Shown here: in pieces, positions 51,811 through 64,000 of the stretch
How the letters are laid out: the number at the start of each line of letters is the position of its first letter
Position numbering within the stretch: the first letter of the stretch is position 1
DNA from: Rhabditophanes sp. KR3021
Lineage: Eukaryota; Nematoda; Chromadorea; Rhabditida; Alloionematidae
Direction of reading: 5' to 3'
NCBI GenBank assembly: GCA_963281155.1
Contig: CAUJLY010000005.1
Span: 1,736,001 to 1,800,000, forward strand
DNA: 64,000 bases
Position numbers and translations under genes: made by a program
The notes under the pieces: generated by a model
What the model was told of the DNA's origin: nothing
The model's input: only the letters and a program-made list of their open reading frames with translations
Database searches by the model: none

Positions 51811-54282
51811 TTAACCCAATGTTGTCATTACTCGTCTTTCTGTCAAAGAATAACCCTTACTTGTCTTCTTATCTCTAAAACGAGCCACATCTTTTCGCGT
51901 AATGATACCCCGTAATCTATTTCTGTCATCGACTGCCAACAAGTATCTCAGACCCAAGCCTCTAAATAATCGGAATATCGTTTCTAAAGACGCATTGACA
52001 GGAACCCTGTGTGGTGATGAATGCATCAATTCCGACAAATCAACCCAGCATTCACGCTCATATCGTGAAAATACTAGATTGTTAATATCGTATTGTCGTT
52101 TGTTGTATTCATCATTCAAATCATTTATTTTAATTTGAACTTTTCCTTCAACTGGAACTTTGCATTCACGGTCTTTGCAAAAGTTCCTTTTAGCTAATAA
52201 TAGCAGAATTTGGGTTCGTAGAATTAATCCCTTGACGCTGCCGTAAATGGGTAGATCATACGCGTTCAAACCAGGATCTATTCTATCGACAACCGGAAAA
52301 CCATGATGGGTAGTTACTTTGAGAATTTCAATTAATCGTTTGACTTTTTCTCTTCGTTGCAATGCAACAACATCCGATCTCATCACCTTTTCCGCTAATT
52401 TATTTCGACAGCACTTAGGAGGGTCCCACGGTAAAATTGGAATCCCTGCTAATTCAATATGAGCATCGTAAATTCCTTCATTAAACCAATCTCCGATCCA
52501 CTTCGTAATCATAAGAACTAACATAATCGGCAATCCAAAGGTAATATCTCTTGTAGCCTCCACAATAATAGCTGTCAATGAAATGGTCATTCTCACAACC
52601 CCACCGAGCATAGCAGCAGCTCCAGCCAAAGCATATTTTCCTGGATCAATGCCTGTCACATTTGGAAATAACCTTTCAACTCCGATCCCAAACAATCTTC
52701 CCCAAGCAGCTCCTGTCAAAAGGCAGGGGATAAATATCCCTGAAGAAACAGAAAGTCCATACGTCCATAAAGTTAAGATATAATATTCAATTGAAAATAT
52801 CAAAAGAGTAGTTGGGTGGAAACTATTCAATGGGGCATGAAAAAGACGTTTCACATTTTCTTCGGGAGTTGAAAAGAATAAATTTGCAACAGCAGAGTAT
52901 TTGCCTTTTGGGCACCATAGCTTGGTTACTTCGGTTAAATCTGGATTGATTCCTATTGGTTGACAATCATCTACCACAAATAGAGTTACGAAACCGAGGA
53001 AGGCAGATGCTCCGGCTACGATTAAGCATTCAAATAATCTCTGGAACTTTGAATTGCAGTATCTGTTTCTGAATTTGGTGAGTTGGATGTTTAGGTAGTT
53101 AAAAAGAGCCCCTAGTAAGCCACCAATTACTGCTATAATTAAGAAAAAGGGAATTTCCCAGATGTTATAAGTGTTATCCTTAAAAACGCCAAAGTTAGCC
53201 AATCCTTGCCAAGATAAACTTCCGTCTTGCCCATAAAAAATGGATAAAGCGAAGTTGACTGTGAAAGAACTGATCATGGCTCCAAAAACCATTCTCCATG
53301 TCAATCCTTGATTCCAAAAAGAAGCCCCTTCTTCCAAAGAAAACAACAATCCCCCAATGGGTGCGCCAAAAGCAGCAGAAACTCCCGAAGCAGCACCAAT
53401 CCCCACCAAATCCCTTTTCTCGTGAAAGTCAAAAGGGATCTTAATATACTTGCCTCTGGCAATAGCAGCCGCCACAATTCCACCCGAATGAATCATTGGA
53501 CCTTCTTTTCCCGCTGCCAATCCCCCCGAAATAGAACAAGCCACTCCAACCATCTTAACAAACAAAGTCTTCAATTTAACAACGCCCGGAATTTCAACTC
53601 CATTCAGGTAACACTTAATATTTGGTATGCCACTGCCCAAAGCTGCTGGAGCCACAAAAATAACTAGTACAGCAGATATACCAACCAATAAACAATTAAA
53701 TAAAGCCCATGCTGTTAAAACAATCCACATGCAACCTCCGCCAATTAGGTGTTTTTCATCACATAGATTGATTAGATTTCCTAGTATTAGGCGGAATTTC
53801 AGGACACCGATGTAATGGATTAACATGTCGACTGTGATTGCCACGGCGGCTGTTCCAATCCCAATTAAAAAGGAAGCTAACCATCGATTTGCTTGTTGCC
53901 AAAATAACTTCGTTTGAAAGTCAGAAGTCTTTTCTTCGTTTCTGTATAGTTGGTTGTCCATCATTTCGTAGTTTATGCTTTCATATTTTCCCGATATTAT
54001 TTCTTCTTCTTCAGAGTCAGAGGTTAAGTCCTCCTCGGGAGCTGAAGATGGTCGGGGTCGTCTGTTGAGAGATGCTAAATCTGTGTATGAATTGGATATT
54101 CTCTCCAACCCAAGGACAGGATCTTCGTTCGGGTCTAAACTAAAATTGGAAATGATTAAAAAGGAAAGCAGATAAGTTTAACCTTACCTACTCGTCGAAT
54201 AAGTTCTATTTCCAAATCTCGTTAATCTTCTGGGAACCGAACTAGTCGGCAAGAGCGGCTCAACATCTGAACCTCTTCTCAT
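51811..54282 (-). CDS. CLC-7-type chloride/proton exchanger
   Basis: Exons 54282-54188 and 54139-51811, 807 residues. The N-terminal cytosolic part is acidic (SDSEEEEII) with YESINYEM, as in CLC-7. Selectivity-filter motifs are GSGIP (about 200) and GKEGPMIH (about 242, with the gating Glu). The proton-glutamate region SLEEGASFWNQ and the GVFIPCLLTGAAWGR filter loop are intact, and two C-terminal CBS domains end in LRYLLAVDDRNRLRGIITRKD. This is the lysosomal 2Cl-/H+ exchanger branch (CLC-6/7; clh-6 in Caenorhabditis is the likely counterpart). The 2.3-kb second exon without introns contrasts with the intron-rich neighbours. Confidence 0.94.
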
Positions 54283-55165
54283 ACTAAAACAATATTTCTT
54301 AATACTTTAAATAAGCATCAATATTTATGGAATGACATTAAAAACAACAATACAACACACATGATTCATCGTAACAATTTCATAATATTTGGTAAAAACC
54401 TTTAAAAGGGAATAATATTTATTAAAGAAGCAATAAAGTGTAATATCAATTTATTTAAAAAGTCACAATATTTGTGATAAGATACTTTTTGTGCGACTTG
54501 CCCGTATTACTCCCAAAATATATTGATCAGCAATGATAACAAGGAAATAGACATACAATGTAACTATTATTGTGTTAAAAAAGTTTTTGTATATTGTTAT
54601 TTTGCGTATGACTTATTTGAGTGGCATGTAGTCTCTTTAATTCCAAGCAGGAACATAGGATCAATTTGTATGCTGCATTTTTGTTTAAGTTTAAAAGAAA
54701 GTGGCTTTAAAGGTTATTTTTTAATACAAATTATTTATTATTATCTTTAATCTCCCCCACAAAAATTGAAAGCTAAAACTATACAAACAATAAACTAAAA
54801 TTGCAAAATAATTTCTTATTCATTCGAACAGGCCTCATCTCTGGCATTTAAGCTGCTACTAAAGTGTATATCTTCAACTGAAACAATGTCTCTTATCTCA
54901 AAAGTAGTATAAAAATCGTGTTCAGTGCCATTTATCTGTTTTTCTTTTAAAATTATAAAATCATCATCACCACATCTAGAGCCCAGTCCCCATCAACAAT
55001 TTCCTCTCTACCCCAGAACAAAACTAAACTAACCAAACCCACACAACCCTTAACTTTTATACATATTATTATATTTGTTTATCGATTTGACTGATTTGGT
55101 TGTTTATCAAGATATTGTTATCAACAATTTTAAAACTTCTAACCACCCTTTTTTAGTTTGATTAG
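54283..55165. other. Intergenic divergent promoter region, CLC and PINCH genes
   Basis: AT-rich region between divergent starts. A plus-strand ORF at 54523-54750 has no coding character. A CA/CC-rich patch lies at about 54970-55060. A ctttttttag-like acceptor (55147-55156) precedes the PINCH ATG and could be a UTR or trans-splice site. Confidence 0.4.
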
Positions 55166-56459
55166 ATGGTTGCTGAGAGTGGGCATGAGATGGATGAGTT
55201 AGGTACGAAGTTTGATAATTTGTTTTGTATAAGGTGTCAGGATGGATTTAACTTGAATGAGCAAATTGTGAATTCAGGAGGACAGGTAAGTTGATTCAAT
55301 TATGTCTGAGAACTTTTTTGAATGAAAATTTAATACTTATGGGTATTAAAATTAACTATTACCAATGTTAAGTACAGTCGCTGTAGTTAACACACTAATT
55401 GAAAAATATTAAAATTTATTATTTCGATCTGTACTAATTTATTTGTTTCAGGTTTGGCATTCGGAATGTTTTGTGTAGGTTTAGGGATTATTATCATTTG
55501 ATTATTTATTTGTCAATAGATGTGCTCAATGTTTATTACCATTTCCCGACGGCATTTACTTTGAATTCGACGGAAGAAAGTATTGTGAACATGATTTTCA
55601 CGTTTTGTATGCTCCTTGTTGCGGAAAATGCAATGAATTTATCGTAGGAAGAGTCATCAAGGCTATGAATGCGTCATGGCATCCAGAATGCTTTACTTGT
55701 GAAATCTGTTCCAAGGAATTAGCTGATGTTGGTTTCTTAAGAAATGCTGGAAGAGCCCTTTGTCGTGAATGTAATGAAAGTGAGAAATTAGCTGGATCTG
55801 GGAGATATGTTTGCCATCAATGCCACGCTATCATTGAGGATGGGCATATCAAGCATAAAGGTGATAGTTACCATCCTTATCATTTCAAATGCAATAATTG
55901 CAAGGTTGAACTTGATCAGACGGCAAGGGAGGTTGGTGGGGAACTTTATTGCCTTAGGTGTCATGACACGATGGGGATTCCTATTTGTGGGGCCTGCCAT
56001 CGTCCCATTGAAGAAAGAGTTATCACGGCGATGGGCAAGAATTGGCATGTAGAACATTTTGTGTGTGCAGTCTGCGAAAAACCATTTTTGGGACATAAGC
56101 ATTATGAGAAAAAGGGATTGGCTTATTGTGAGCAACATTTTACAAAATTGTTTGGAAGCACATGCTTCAAATGTGGGCTTTCCTGTGGAGGTGAAACTTT
56201 CACAGCTCTCGAAAAGACTTGGTGTTTAAAATGCTTCGGCTGTCACCTTTGCGACAAGAAAATGGACCAAAAAAGTAAATTCTATGAATTTGATATGAAA
56301 CCAACGTGCAAAAAATGTTACGAAAAGTTTCCCGGAGAATTGAAAAAACGAATTTCAGACAAATTAAAAGAAAGACATCAGGAGAATGTGGCTAGGCAGC
56401 GAAGATCTATGTCGCCATCAGGCCCACCACCATCCTCTCAAACACCGCATCAACATTAA
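55166..56459 (+). CDS. PINCH / UNC-97 LIM-domain adaptor
   Basis: Exons 55166-55285, 55452-55474 (only 23 nt) and 55520-56459, 360 residues. Five LIM domains follow one another: LIM1 spans all three exons ([36 protein letters not shown]); then [36 protein letters not shown] and [12 protein letters not shown]. The Cys/His zinc ligands are intact. PINCH binds integrin-linked kinase and parvin at muscle attachment sites and focal adhesions. The C terminus is basic, then Ser/Pro-rich. Length and domain count match the family. Confidence 0.95.
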
Positions 56460-59400
56460 TATAATAAGAAAATTTTATAATCAAATCAACAAATAACTAG
56501 CCTTTACTTAATCTATCATATTGCCGAATTGTCTCTGACAATAGATGATTGTTTTTGTCTTTTTTAATCATTAATAAAGTTTGCATTCTATTTATTGCAA
56601 TTGAAAGTTATTAAGTAAGTATATTTTCACCTACTAAAATCTTTAAAAGATGTAAATAAACAGCATTTTACAAGCAAATTTTATGCAAACAAAAGTAGTA
56701 GTATTATTTAAAACCAAAATTGTTGATTGAACTTTTTAAAACACGAACAAAAAATGAGCACTTTATTTTGAAAGAATAAAATATTTTAATTAATAAACAA
56801 CTACTTTTTAACTTTAGCAATCTTTGCCTTAGTACGATCTCTACCTGCACTTTTAGTTTCATGATCGGATGTAAACATGATGGATGGTTGACTCATCTTG
56901 AAAATTTTATCCGCATAAACATCTTTTGCTCCTAATAAATTATCTAATAAAGCATTACCACCTTCAGTTTCATCTTCTTCAGGAATAGAGGCAAGTGTAG
57001 GGAAAGGCACGTCTGGCGTTCTTTTTTCTGCTTGGAGGCAATCCTTGATAAGTAAAACTTCTCCAACATCCCCTGGCACACACCCCTTAACATACATAAC
57101 TTGTTCAGCCGCATTGATACGAACAATCTGCAGACCTGAAGTAGTTCTCCATTCATAACCCATGTGTCCAGGTAATCTTTTTCCTGGCCAGACACGAGCA
57201 TCTCCAACCGAACCAATTGATCCTACTCTTCTATGCGATTTTGTCGTTCTATTGGCATTCATACCTAAATTTACGTTGAGTATTAGTCATTTTTGTGTGA
57301 GTTTAAATTATGTTTATGATCAATTTTGTTATGTGCATTCATACTGCTTTAAAATTTAAGCACCAAAGATGCTTTGCACTAATTATTCAAGATGACTCTG
57401 TCTTTCAAACCACTGTTGTCAAGATGAATGAAAACAGCAAAGAATTGGGACACAACTTAGAGTACATATTGACAGAGTATTTCGACAAGCAAGCTACGAA
57501 CGTTGGCCATGGCAAACGCACGATAGGTGAAGTCTACAAGCTATCACCTCAGAATACCAAATTGATTGGTCAACTTTTGTTTAAAAATACCTCTCATTCC
57601 CCATCTATGCATTCCTCCTTGGAAACCCCAATCTATTGTTTTGCCGGTGACTGTAACATATTGCCCAACATTGAAATGTCTAACATCTAATTTAGTTCCC
57701 GCATCAACAACAGCATCTTCGGTAACTAGAAAACTTCCTAATTTTAATTTACACGGAACTCCAGCTGTATCGAATATTCTTCTATAGGGTGCTGTTAATT
57801 TGTGAGGATTCATGTTGATGGCACCGACTGTTACCTTCCACATTGGTCCGTCTCTATTGAAGGCTTTTCTTTTGCCAACAAACGATTTTTTGAACCAGGT
57901 TTCGGGGTCAGTTGTCGAGACTACGTGATTATCTTGAATGTGGAACACCGTACATAAAATGCGAGTTCCGTTGTTTAGCCATTGCGGAAGCATGCCGATT
58001 TTTGTGGCCATTAAGCCTACTCTGCGTGAATCAGGAGTCCATGGTGCTGTTTTGATTTCTGTCCGAGTTGTTTTAATAAGGGAAGGAGTTCGATTAATGT
58101 CCTGACTAATGATCTCTTTCAAAATAGATTCATTTTCAGGCTCTAGAAATTCCTTAGTTATATCATATTTAGGAGCTAGCCAGGGAGCAGGTGTTAAAGT
58201 TCTTCGGCGACCACGAATTTGGGAGAGGAGTACTTTAGATTCACCCAACAAAAGGCCTTTTTCAATTAACCTCAGCATCTAAATAAATTGTCTTGTTCCA
58301 TAATCATTAACAGAAGAGTTCAAAAATAAAAAGATGGTAAATAACCATTAAAAAACAAAAGCAATTAATTAAACAATATTCTTAGATGATAACAAATATA
58401 ACAAAAGTAACAGTTTAAAAAGGTTCCATTAATAACAAATTAAAATTCCATCGACTCATCATAAACATAATCTGGAACGTTTTGCTCGCTTTCGATGTTT
58501 CTTGATTCAGCTGTGAACAGATACTTCTTGATTTCGGGAGTTACTTTGCCATGGGATTGAGTCTTTAGGAGGTTCTTGATGGCTTCTCTTTGTTCAGTGG
58601 AGATATCAGCTCGGTAATGCTTGATGAAGGCAAGAAGAGATTGGTGCCAAAGGACGGGTAATTCTCTAGTTTCAGTTTCCATTTTGAGGAAGTGGAAAAC
58701 AAGGCCATCCAGTACTCTGAATGGAAGTGTCATCTTCTTTTCGATGAAGATTCTGATGAAATAAGAATTGGCTCCGGAGTAGTGCATTTCGGCGATCTAA
58801 AAACAATTATGAATAGTTTGTAAGTTGCAAATCACCTTTAACATAGCAGCAGAAGCATGAAGTACCGGAATATGAGCTTTATTCAAGATAGACCCAACAA
58901 TGAAAGCCTCCTTTAAGGTGCAAGTTCCAGATTCACAAAGTGGCAACACTATTCCCTTAAAAAAAGCAGCAGTCTTAAAGACAGATTTTCTCAAAGCCTG
59001 ATACAAGTGAAAATTCAATTTCTTTTCCTTGTAAATAGCATCTCTCAATCTAGGCAACAAAACCAAGTTATAATACCTTTGGCACATCTTGTCATTCAAT
59101 GAAGCACTGAACAATCTAGTAGCTGCTAAGAAAGAAATATCTGACCATCCTTCAGGGTTTGTAATAGATAAAACTTGTTCCCAATTAACCATAGATGGAA
59201 TAATTTTAAAAGCTTTAGGGATCTTGCCAGAACGGTAACTGTGCATGATTTCTCCCACTTTTTGGAACAAATCTATGACGTTTGGATCGAGGTCTTTGAC
59301 AGCTACATCGTCGAAGTCCTGATACTTGATTTCTTTTTCGATAGTGTCTTTGCTTTCTTCGATTTTGGCTTGGATGATGTCGAAAAGGTTTCTTTGCTTT

Positions 59401-62400
59401 TCGGTATTGTTGGCGAAGTAAAATTTAGCCATGGCTTCTTCTTCTTCTGGGGAGATTTCATATTCTTCTTCAGCATATTCGCCATAATCTTCATTGTTAT
59501 CTGAGTCTTCTCCATCGCTTGAAACTTTCGCTTGTTGTGGCTGTCTAAAAATGGAATATAATTGCAGGTGAATTATTTACTTACTTAAAAACAGGAATAG
59601 CGTTTCCACCAGCTTGTTTGTTTCCTAGCAAAACATCACAATCATCCTCCTCCAACAATTGAGCTCTAGCTTGTTTCAAAACCTTGGCAGACAATTTTCC
59701 TCCAACATATTCTTCTTCCTTGCCTTTCTTAAAGTCTCTGGCTTTGACTCTCAACGTATCTCTCTTACTAGCTTGCACACTCGATTCAATTTGTTCAGCC
59801 AAAGGTAATTCACTAGCCTTGATGTTGTCTCCAACTGCTGCTTTAACTTGCTTTCTTTTTCCCATTATGAACAATTTGTAGGATAATTAATATAGATTTG
59901 AGGATATATCTATTGAAAAAGTTAGTTTTAAAATTTATTTTATTGCTAAGACACTTCTCTCCAATCTTTAAGGTTGCCGTGGTGGGATTTAACCAGAACC
60001 ATTCAAATATTGCTTAATCAAAAGAAGGACAAATAAATTTATTTAGAACTAAAAATAACGACTAAATAAGACTACTATAAAATAACCAAACAGCAACCAT
60101 TAAGACATTACCATAAACCACCTTTCTTCTGGCCATTAATCTTTGAGACACTTGAGTCAGGCAAATTTTCAAAAACAATAAACCCAGCTAATCTTTCAAT
60201 AGCATCTCTTGCAATATGAAAATCCTTCAATGGCTTATCATCTGGAATAACAGCATTCGGGAGCATAAAGCATTCCATCTCATACTTTCCATTGCCAACG
60301 TCAACAAGTACTATTTTGAAGAAATGAGTTGGGACGGCTACATTGTTTTGGCCAATGACTTTGTATTTGACATATTTGTTACCATCACTTTCAACGTGAG
60401 GGACATATAATGGGCCGGTAGCAACGAAAACATTAGGATTTTTCTTAGCTAATGAGCGTACATAAAGTTCCAGTTCATTCCATTTGTCTCGATTGAATCC
60501 TTTGCCTACTTGTGGGGACATATTCGTTAAGAAAAAGGTTTGATCGACGGCTAATTGACTTTTTCTGTGATTTCCGGCAGCAGCCTGGAAGTTTATTACA
60601 GTATTTTTAATTAATTCAACTTACCAAATGCCCACGATCGTATCCCGATTTTGCATAATCAGTGTTTTGAGATTGGAAGTATTTATGAATAGAAACATCA
60701 GGCTGAAAAGCGGACTTGGCTCGATCAACTAGTGGATTTCTCTTCATTCTTTCGGGTGTTAAATGTTCAAGGACCCAATGAGCAGTTCTAGTTTTTCTGT
60801 CGTAGGACAAGACAAAATCTTCGTAGACTCTTAAATTTTCGAATCCAGGATAGCCGTATTTCATGATTTGACTGGCTCTGGAAGGAGCCTCATTAATTGG
60901 TTCCATTTTTGCTATGTCATTGGCATTTAAAGCAAGAGAAGTTGTAGAATCGGCTGTTCTAAAGGTTCTATTGTTGACTGAGTAACCCAGTAAAAAAGAT
61001 CCTGCCGTCGCAGCAGCAAATAGTGGCAGTTTTATTGATGGAGACATTTGAATCAAAACTGAATTACGACCTAAAATGAATTCTAAATGCAAAAGTTAAA
61101 ATGACAAATCCTTACGTAGTACTCCAATAATCTCTTCGTTTCGAGACAAGTGCACCAATTTAACTTCACTTAAAGTACAATAATGAACAAGATTTAAACA
61201 AGAGTTGAACTTTTAATCAAAATTAAATAATCTTTATTGAAATAAGCATTACACATACACACACATAAATGTTGTTATTAAATTGAATAGTCAAACTAAG
61301 AATTGCGTTAAATACCTGGAGTCTAAGCATCATTGTCACTAATAAAAATGGAAAAAGATTTGGTATACCCCCCTTCTTGGAATGATTTGATTTGCCTGTC
61401 CTCGAGGTCAAATGTTTTGCAGGTTGAGAATTCACGGTACCATTCTGGGGCACATAAAATACTAGTTCTGGGATAGGATGAGAGGAGAGAGAAGTTTTTT
61501 GGACATTGTTCTTTGATTAGAATGGCGTTGAATAGATATTCGAGGGAATCGCATTCGTTGAACTTTAGAATGGAGGAATACCCATTTGGGAAACGGACAT
61601 TTACACTGATTAGACCTTCTAGAGAAGGCTCGGGAAGTTCTCTAACTTGTTCCCTAATTTGCTCGATTTTACTGGCAAGCCTGGACTCTTTGATTGCTAC
61701 GGCTTCTGCAATTTCTCTTTCTGCCTTTTCCTTTTGGGACTTCTCAGTCTCTAGTCTGATTCTTTCAGCTTTCTTAGCTCTATCAACGGCCAAAGTTCTT
61801 TGATACTCAGCCTCCTGATCCTTTCTAAGCTGAGCTTCCTGTCTAATTAAAGCCTTCTTTCTCTTAGCCTCAATAATAAATCTTTCGTTTGACTTCAAGC
61901 CTTGCTCCAGATACTTGATTAAAGTCTTGCACTCAAGAATCCCCGTAATTCTCTGAACCAAAACCATCTTATGATCTCTCAATGAAATAAGACCAATATA
62001 AGGGTACGTATTCTCACGCAAAGCCATAGCTACTTTATGACCTTCCTGGCTAGAAACCGAACAGCCCCACAACATCAAATCATTATTGTTCAAAAAATGA
62101 AGAAACTCATTATTACGGAGAACGTTGTGACAGAATGAATCTGTGCTTTGGTGGTTTGGGGAGTGAAGATAAACTACTAGGACTTTAATATTTTCCTTGG
62201 CAGATTTAACTGTGTCGTCGTACGATCTCCTGGTGAATGGAGTTTCCTTTTCAGGGTCGTATTTTTGTTGGAAGCTTTTGACGAAGGACTTGACATCACC
62301 TAGTGGATCTGTGACGGCTAAGGTGTTTCCAAAGATAAATGTCTTGAAAAATGAATAGAACCAGTTGACTAGTGAGAACAAGCATCTTGAGGGAACAATA

Positions 62401-64000
62401 AATAGTGAGTATATACTCCACGTAGTTACAGCTGTATTTACATTTGGCGTAGGAGCTGCTGAAGCAACTGGGCTCCTTCCATCCGACGTAGAAGGTTCAC
62501 CCTCGCCAGCTACTTCATCCGAATTGTCATGTTGTCGCCTATGGCGCAAAGCAGTTTCTTCTGTATCCGTATCCGAGTCTGGTACTCCATTGTTCTGAAG
62601 TTAAACTTGTTACATGAATATTAAGTATACCTTACCTGATAAAACAGCTGTACAGCTCGCTCGTAATTATACCTATACTTTCTCAAAAAACACTTAGCTG
62701 TTTCTTGATCTACCATACATATTTCCTGAAGCAAATTGGATTAATTCTTTATAATTGGGCAGGAATAACTTACGGTGAACTTCGTAATAAGTTGATCTTT
62801 TTCCTCTGTGCTTAAACGAACATTCATATTGCTAAAAAGGATATATCAATACGATAAACAAGCTGTGACAAAAATGTATAGAAAAGTGAATAATTGTTAC
62901 TCGATTAAAATTTTGATTTGAATGGAACTCTTACGAGGAAATGGACTTTTTGTATGCCAGTTGCGTGGTAGGTAGACAGAGTTGTAAAATTTAATTATTA
63001 GTTCAACACACATGCAACACAGCACAGCACATTAATCCGATTGCATATCGTCGTCAGCAGTCAACGTTTTCCCAATTGTCTTGTGACGATACTTTGAATG
63101 CTAAAACACAAATGCTTGTTTCATCATTCTTTATTAGTTATAATCTGGGAGTTTTTAATATTATTAATCATTTCCACGATAAGATGGATGTAGTGCGGTC
63201 GATATCATTTAAAATGTCTCTCTAAATATAGTTTCATTTGGCTTTTCCGAGTAGCGCGTCGCTTTACAGACTAAATTTAGGCGCTATAAAATACTTACTA
63301 ATTTTTGTTCTCCATTTCAGATTATTAACTGTCAACCCCCTTAACAACTGACTATGTCTACCTCTGTTAAGCACGCCAATTTTGTTTCCGAAACTATGGG
63401 GACAAAGGATGTAACTGAAATCGCCGGAATCGGTCCAGTCTACGGAAAGAAACTTGTTGATGACGTAAGTTCAACCAAAAGATCAGTTTTAATATTACCT
63501 TTCTCAGGGATTCGCTAAAGCTTACCACCTCTATGGCCAATTTTTGATTCTTTCTCAAGACAAGGAGATGTTTGTCGAGTGGCTTTCAGATAATTATGGA
63601 GTAAATTCAAGACATGCTAACAGCTGTGCTGAATGCCTTGCTGAATATTGTGGACAACATTTGTAAACTCTGGTTCGAAGGGTTGTTAATTACTTATTTA
63701 AATGATCATTTATATTTCGATCTTATAAAAAATGTTTGTAAATATATTTTCGTACTTGATTCCTTAAACCCTCCACAAAAGCTATTTTAAAAGAAACAAA
63801 TTGGCGAAATGTTTCAAAAAGTGGTGTTCATATATAAATTTTTGTTAATAATCCAAACTTTTATGTAAAATAATTGAATTATTACACCATTTTGAGTGTT
63901 AAAGGGTAAAAGCTTGTTTCCTCCCACTTTATTGCTCAAAAACTGCAAGTGTTGATGTTCTTTATTGTTACAACAATAAGAAGGATGCACTGTGTTTAGG

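Overview
The window is strongly AT-rich eukaryotic DNA with compact multi-exon genes and many introns of about 40-60 bp. A ground-like (grl) domain secreted protein, a BAF protein with a nematode-like N terminus, OSM-9/OCR-type TRPV and CYP2-clan genes point to a nematode. The species cannot be named from the sequence; a non-Caenorhabditis, possibly enoplean, nematode is my inference. Exon coordinates were derived by hand and checked for splice consensus and reading phase.

Layout, left to right: a WDR62/MAPKBP1 scaffold (+); a Cys-loop anion-channel subunit (-); asparagine synthetase (-); an SLC17-type MFS anion transporter (+); a TRPV channel (+); a 14-3-3-like protein (+); a CYP2-clan P450 (+); tRNA-His (-); a Cys-rich secreted protein (+); tRNA-Leu (+); a DGAT1-like MBOAT acyltransferase (-); ALG5 (-) and ARMT1/DUF89 (+), which are divergent; a Gly/Cys-rich grl protein (+); an Mpv17/PXMP2 protein (+); a CLC-7-type chloride transporter (-); PINCH/UNC-97 (+); MRPL3 (-); bystin (-); endonuclease G (-); FAF2/UBXD8 (-); BAF (+). 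Most are single-copy conserved genes with no functional linkage to their neighbours.

The striking layer is inside the introns. Six oversized introns (in WDR62, the Cys-loop channel, SLC17, DGAT1, ARMT1 and MRPL3) each contain a decayed ORF-bearing element, and in all six the element reads antisense to its host gene. Two homology groups are visible: A and F share ends and a C-terminal module; C, D and E share an N-terminal KRQL-like exon, an internal intron and downstream modules. Elements A, D and E carry pieces that look like the ANKLE1/LEM-3-type GIY-YIG endonuclease domain. Element B instead carries a Ulp1-like C48 peptidase. In the SLC17, ARMT1 and DGAT1 hosts the element begins at, or within 1 nt of, the 3' splice junction of a complete 45-46 bp intron. 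This produces a 1-nt exon, a zero-length exon (AG|GT), and an apparent frame clash respectively.

This looks like a family of ORF-bearing elements that live as spliceosomal introns, possibly with nuclease-driven spread. The architecture is read from the sequence; the mechanism is inference. The remaining long gaps are AT-rich with no convincing genes, apart from several low-confidence degenerate fragments listed individually.
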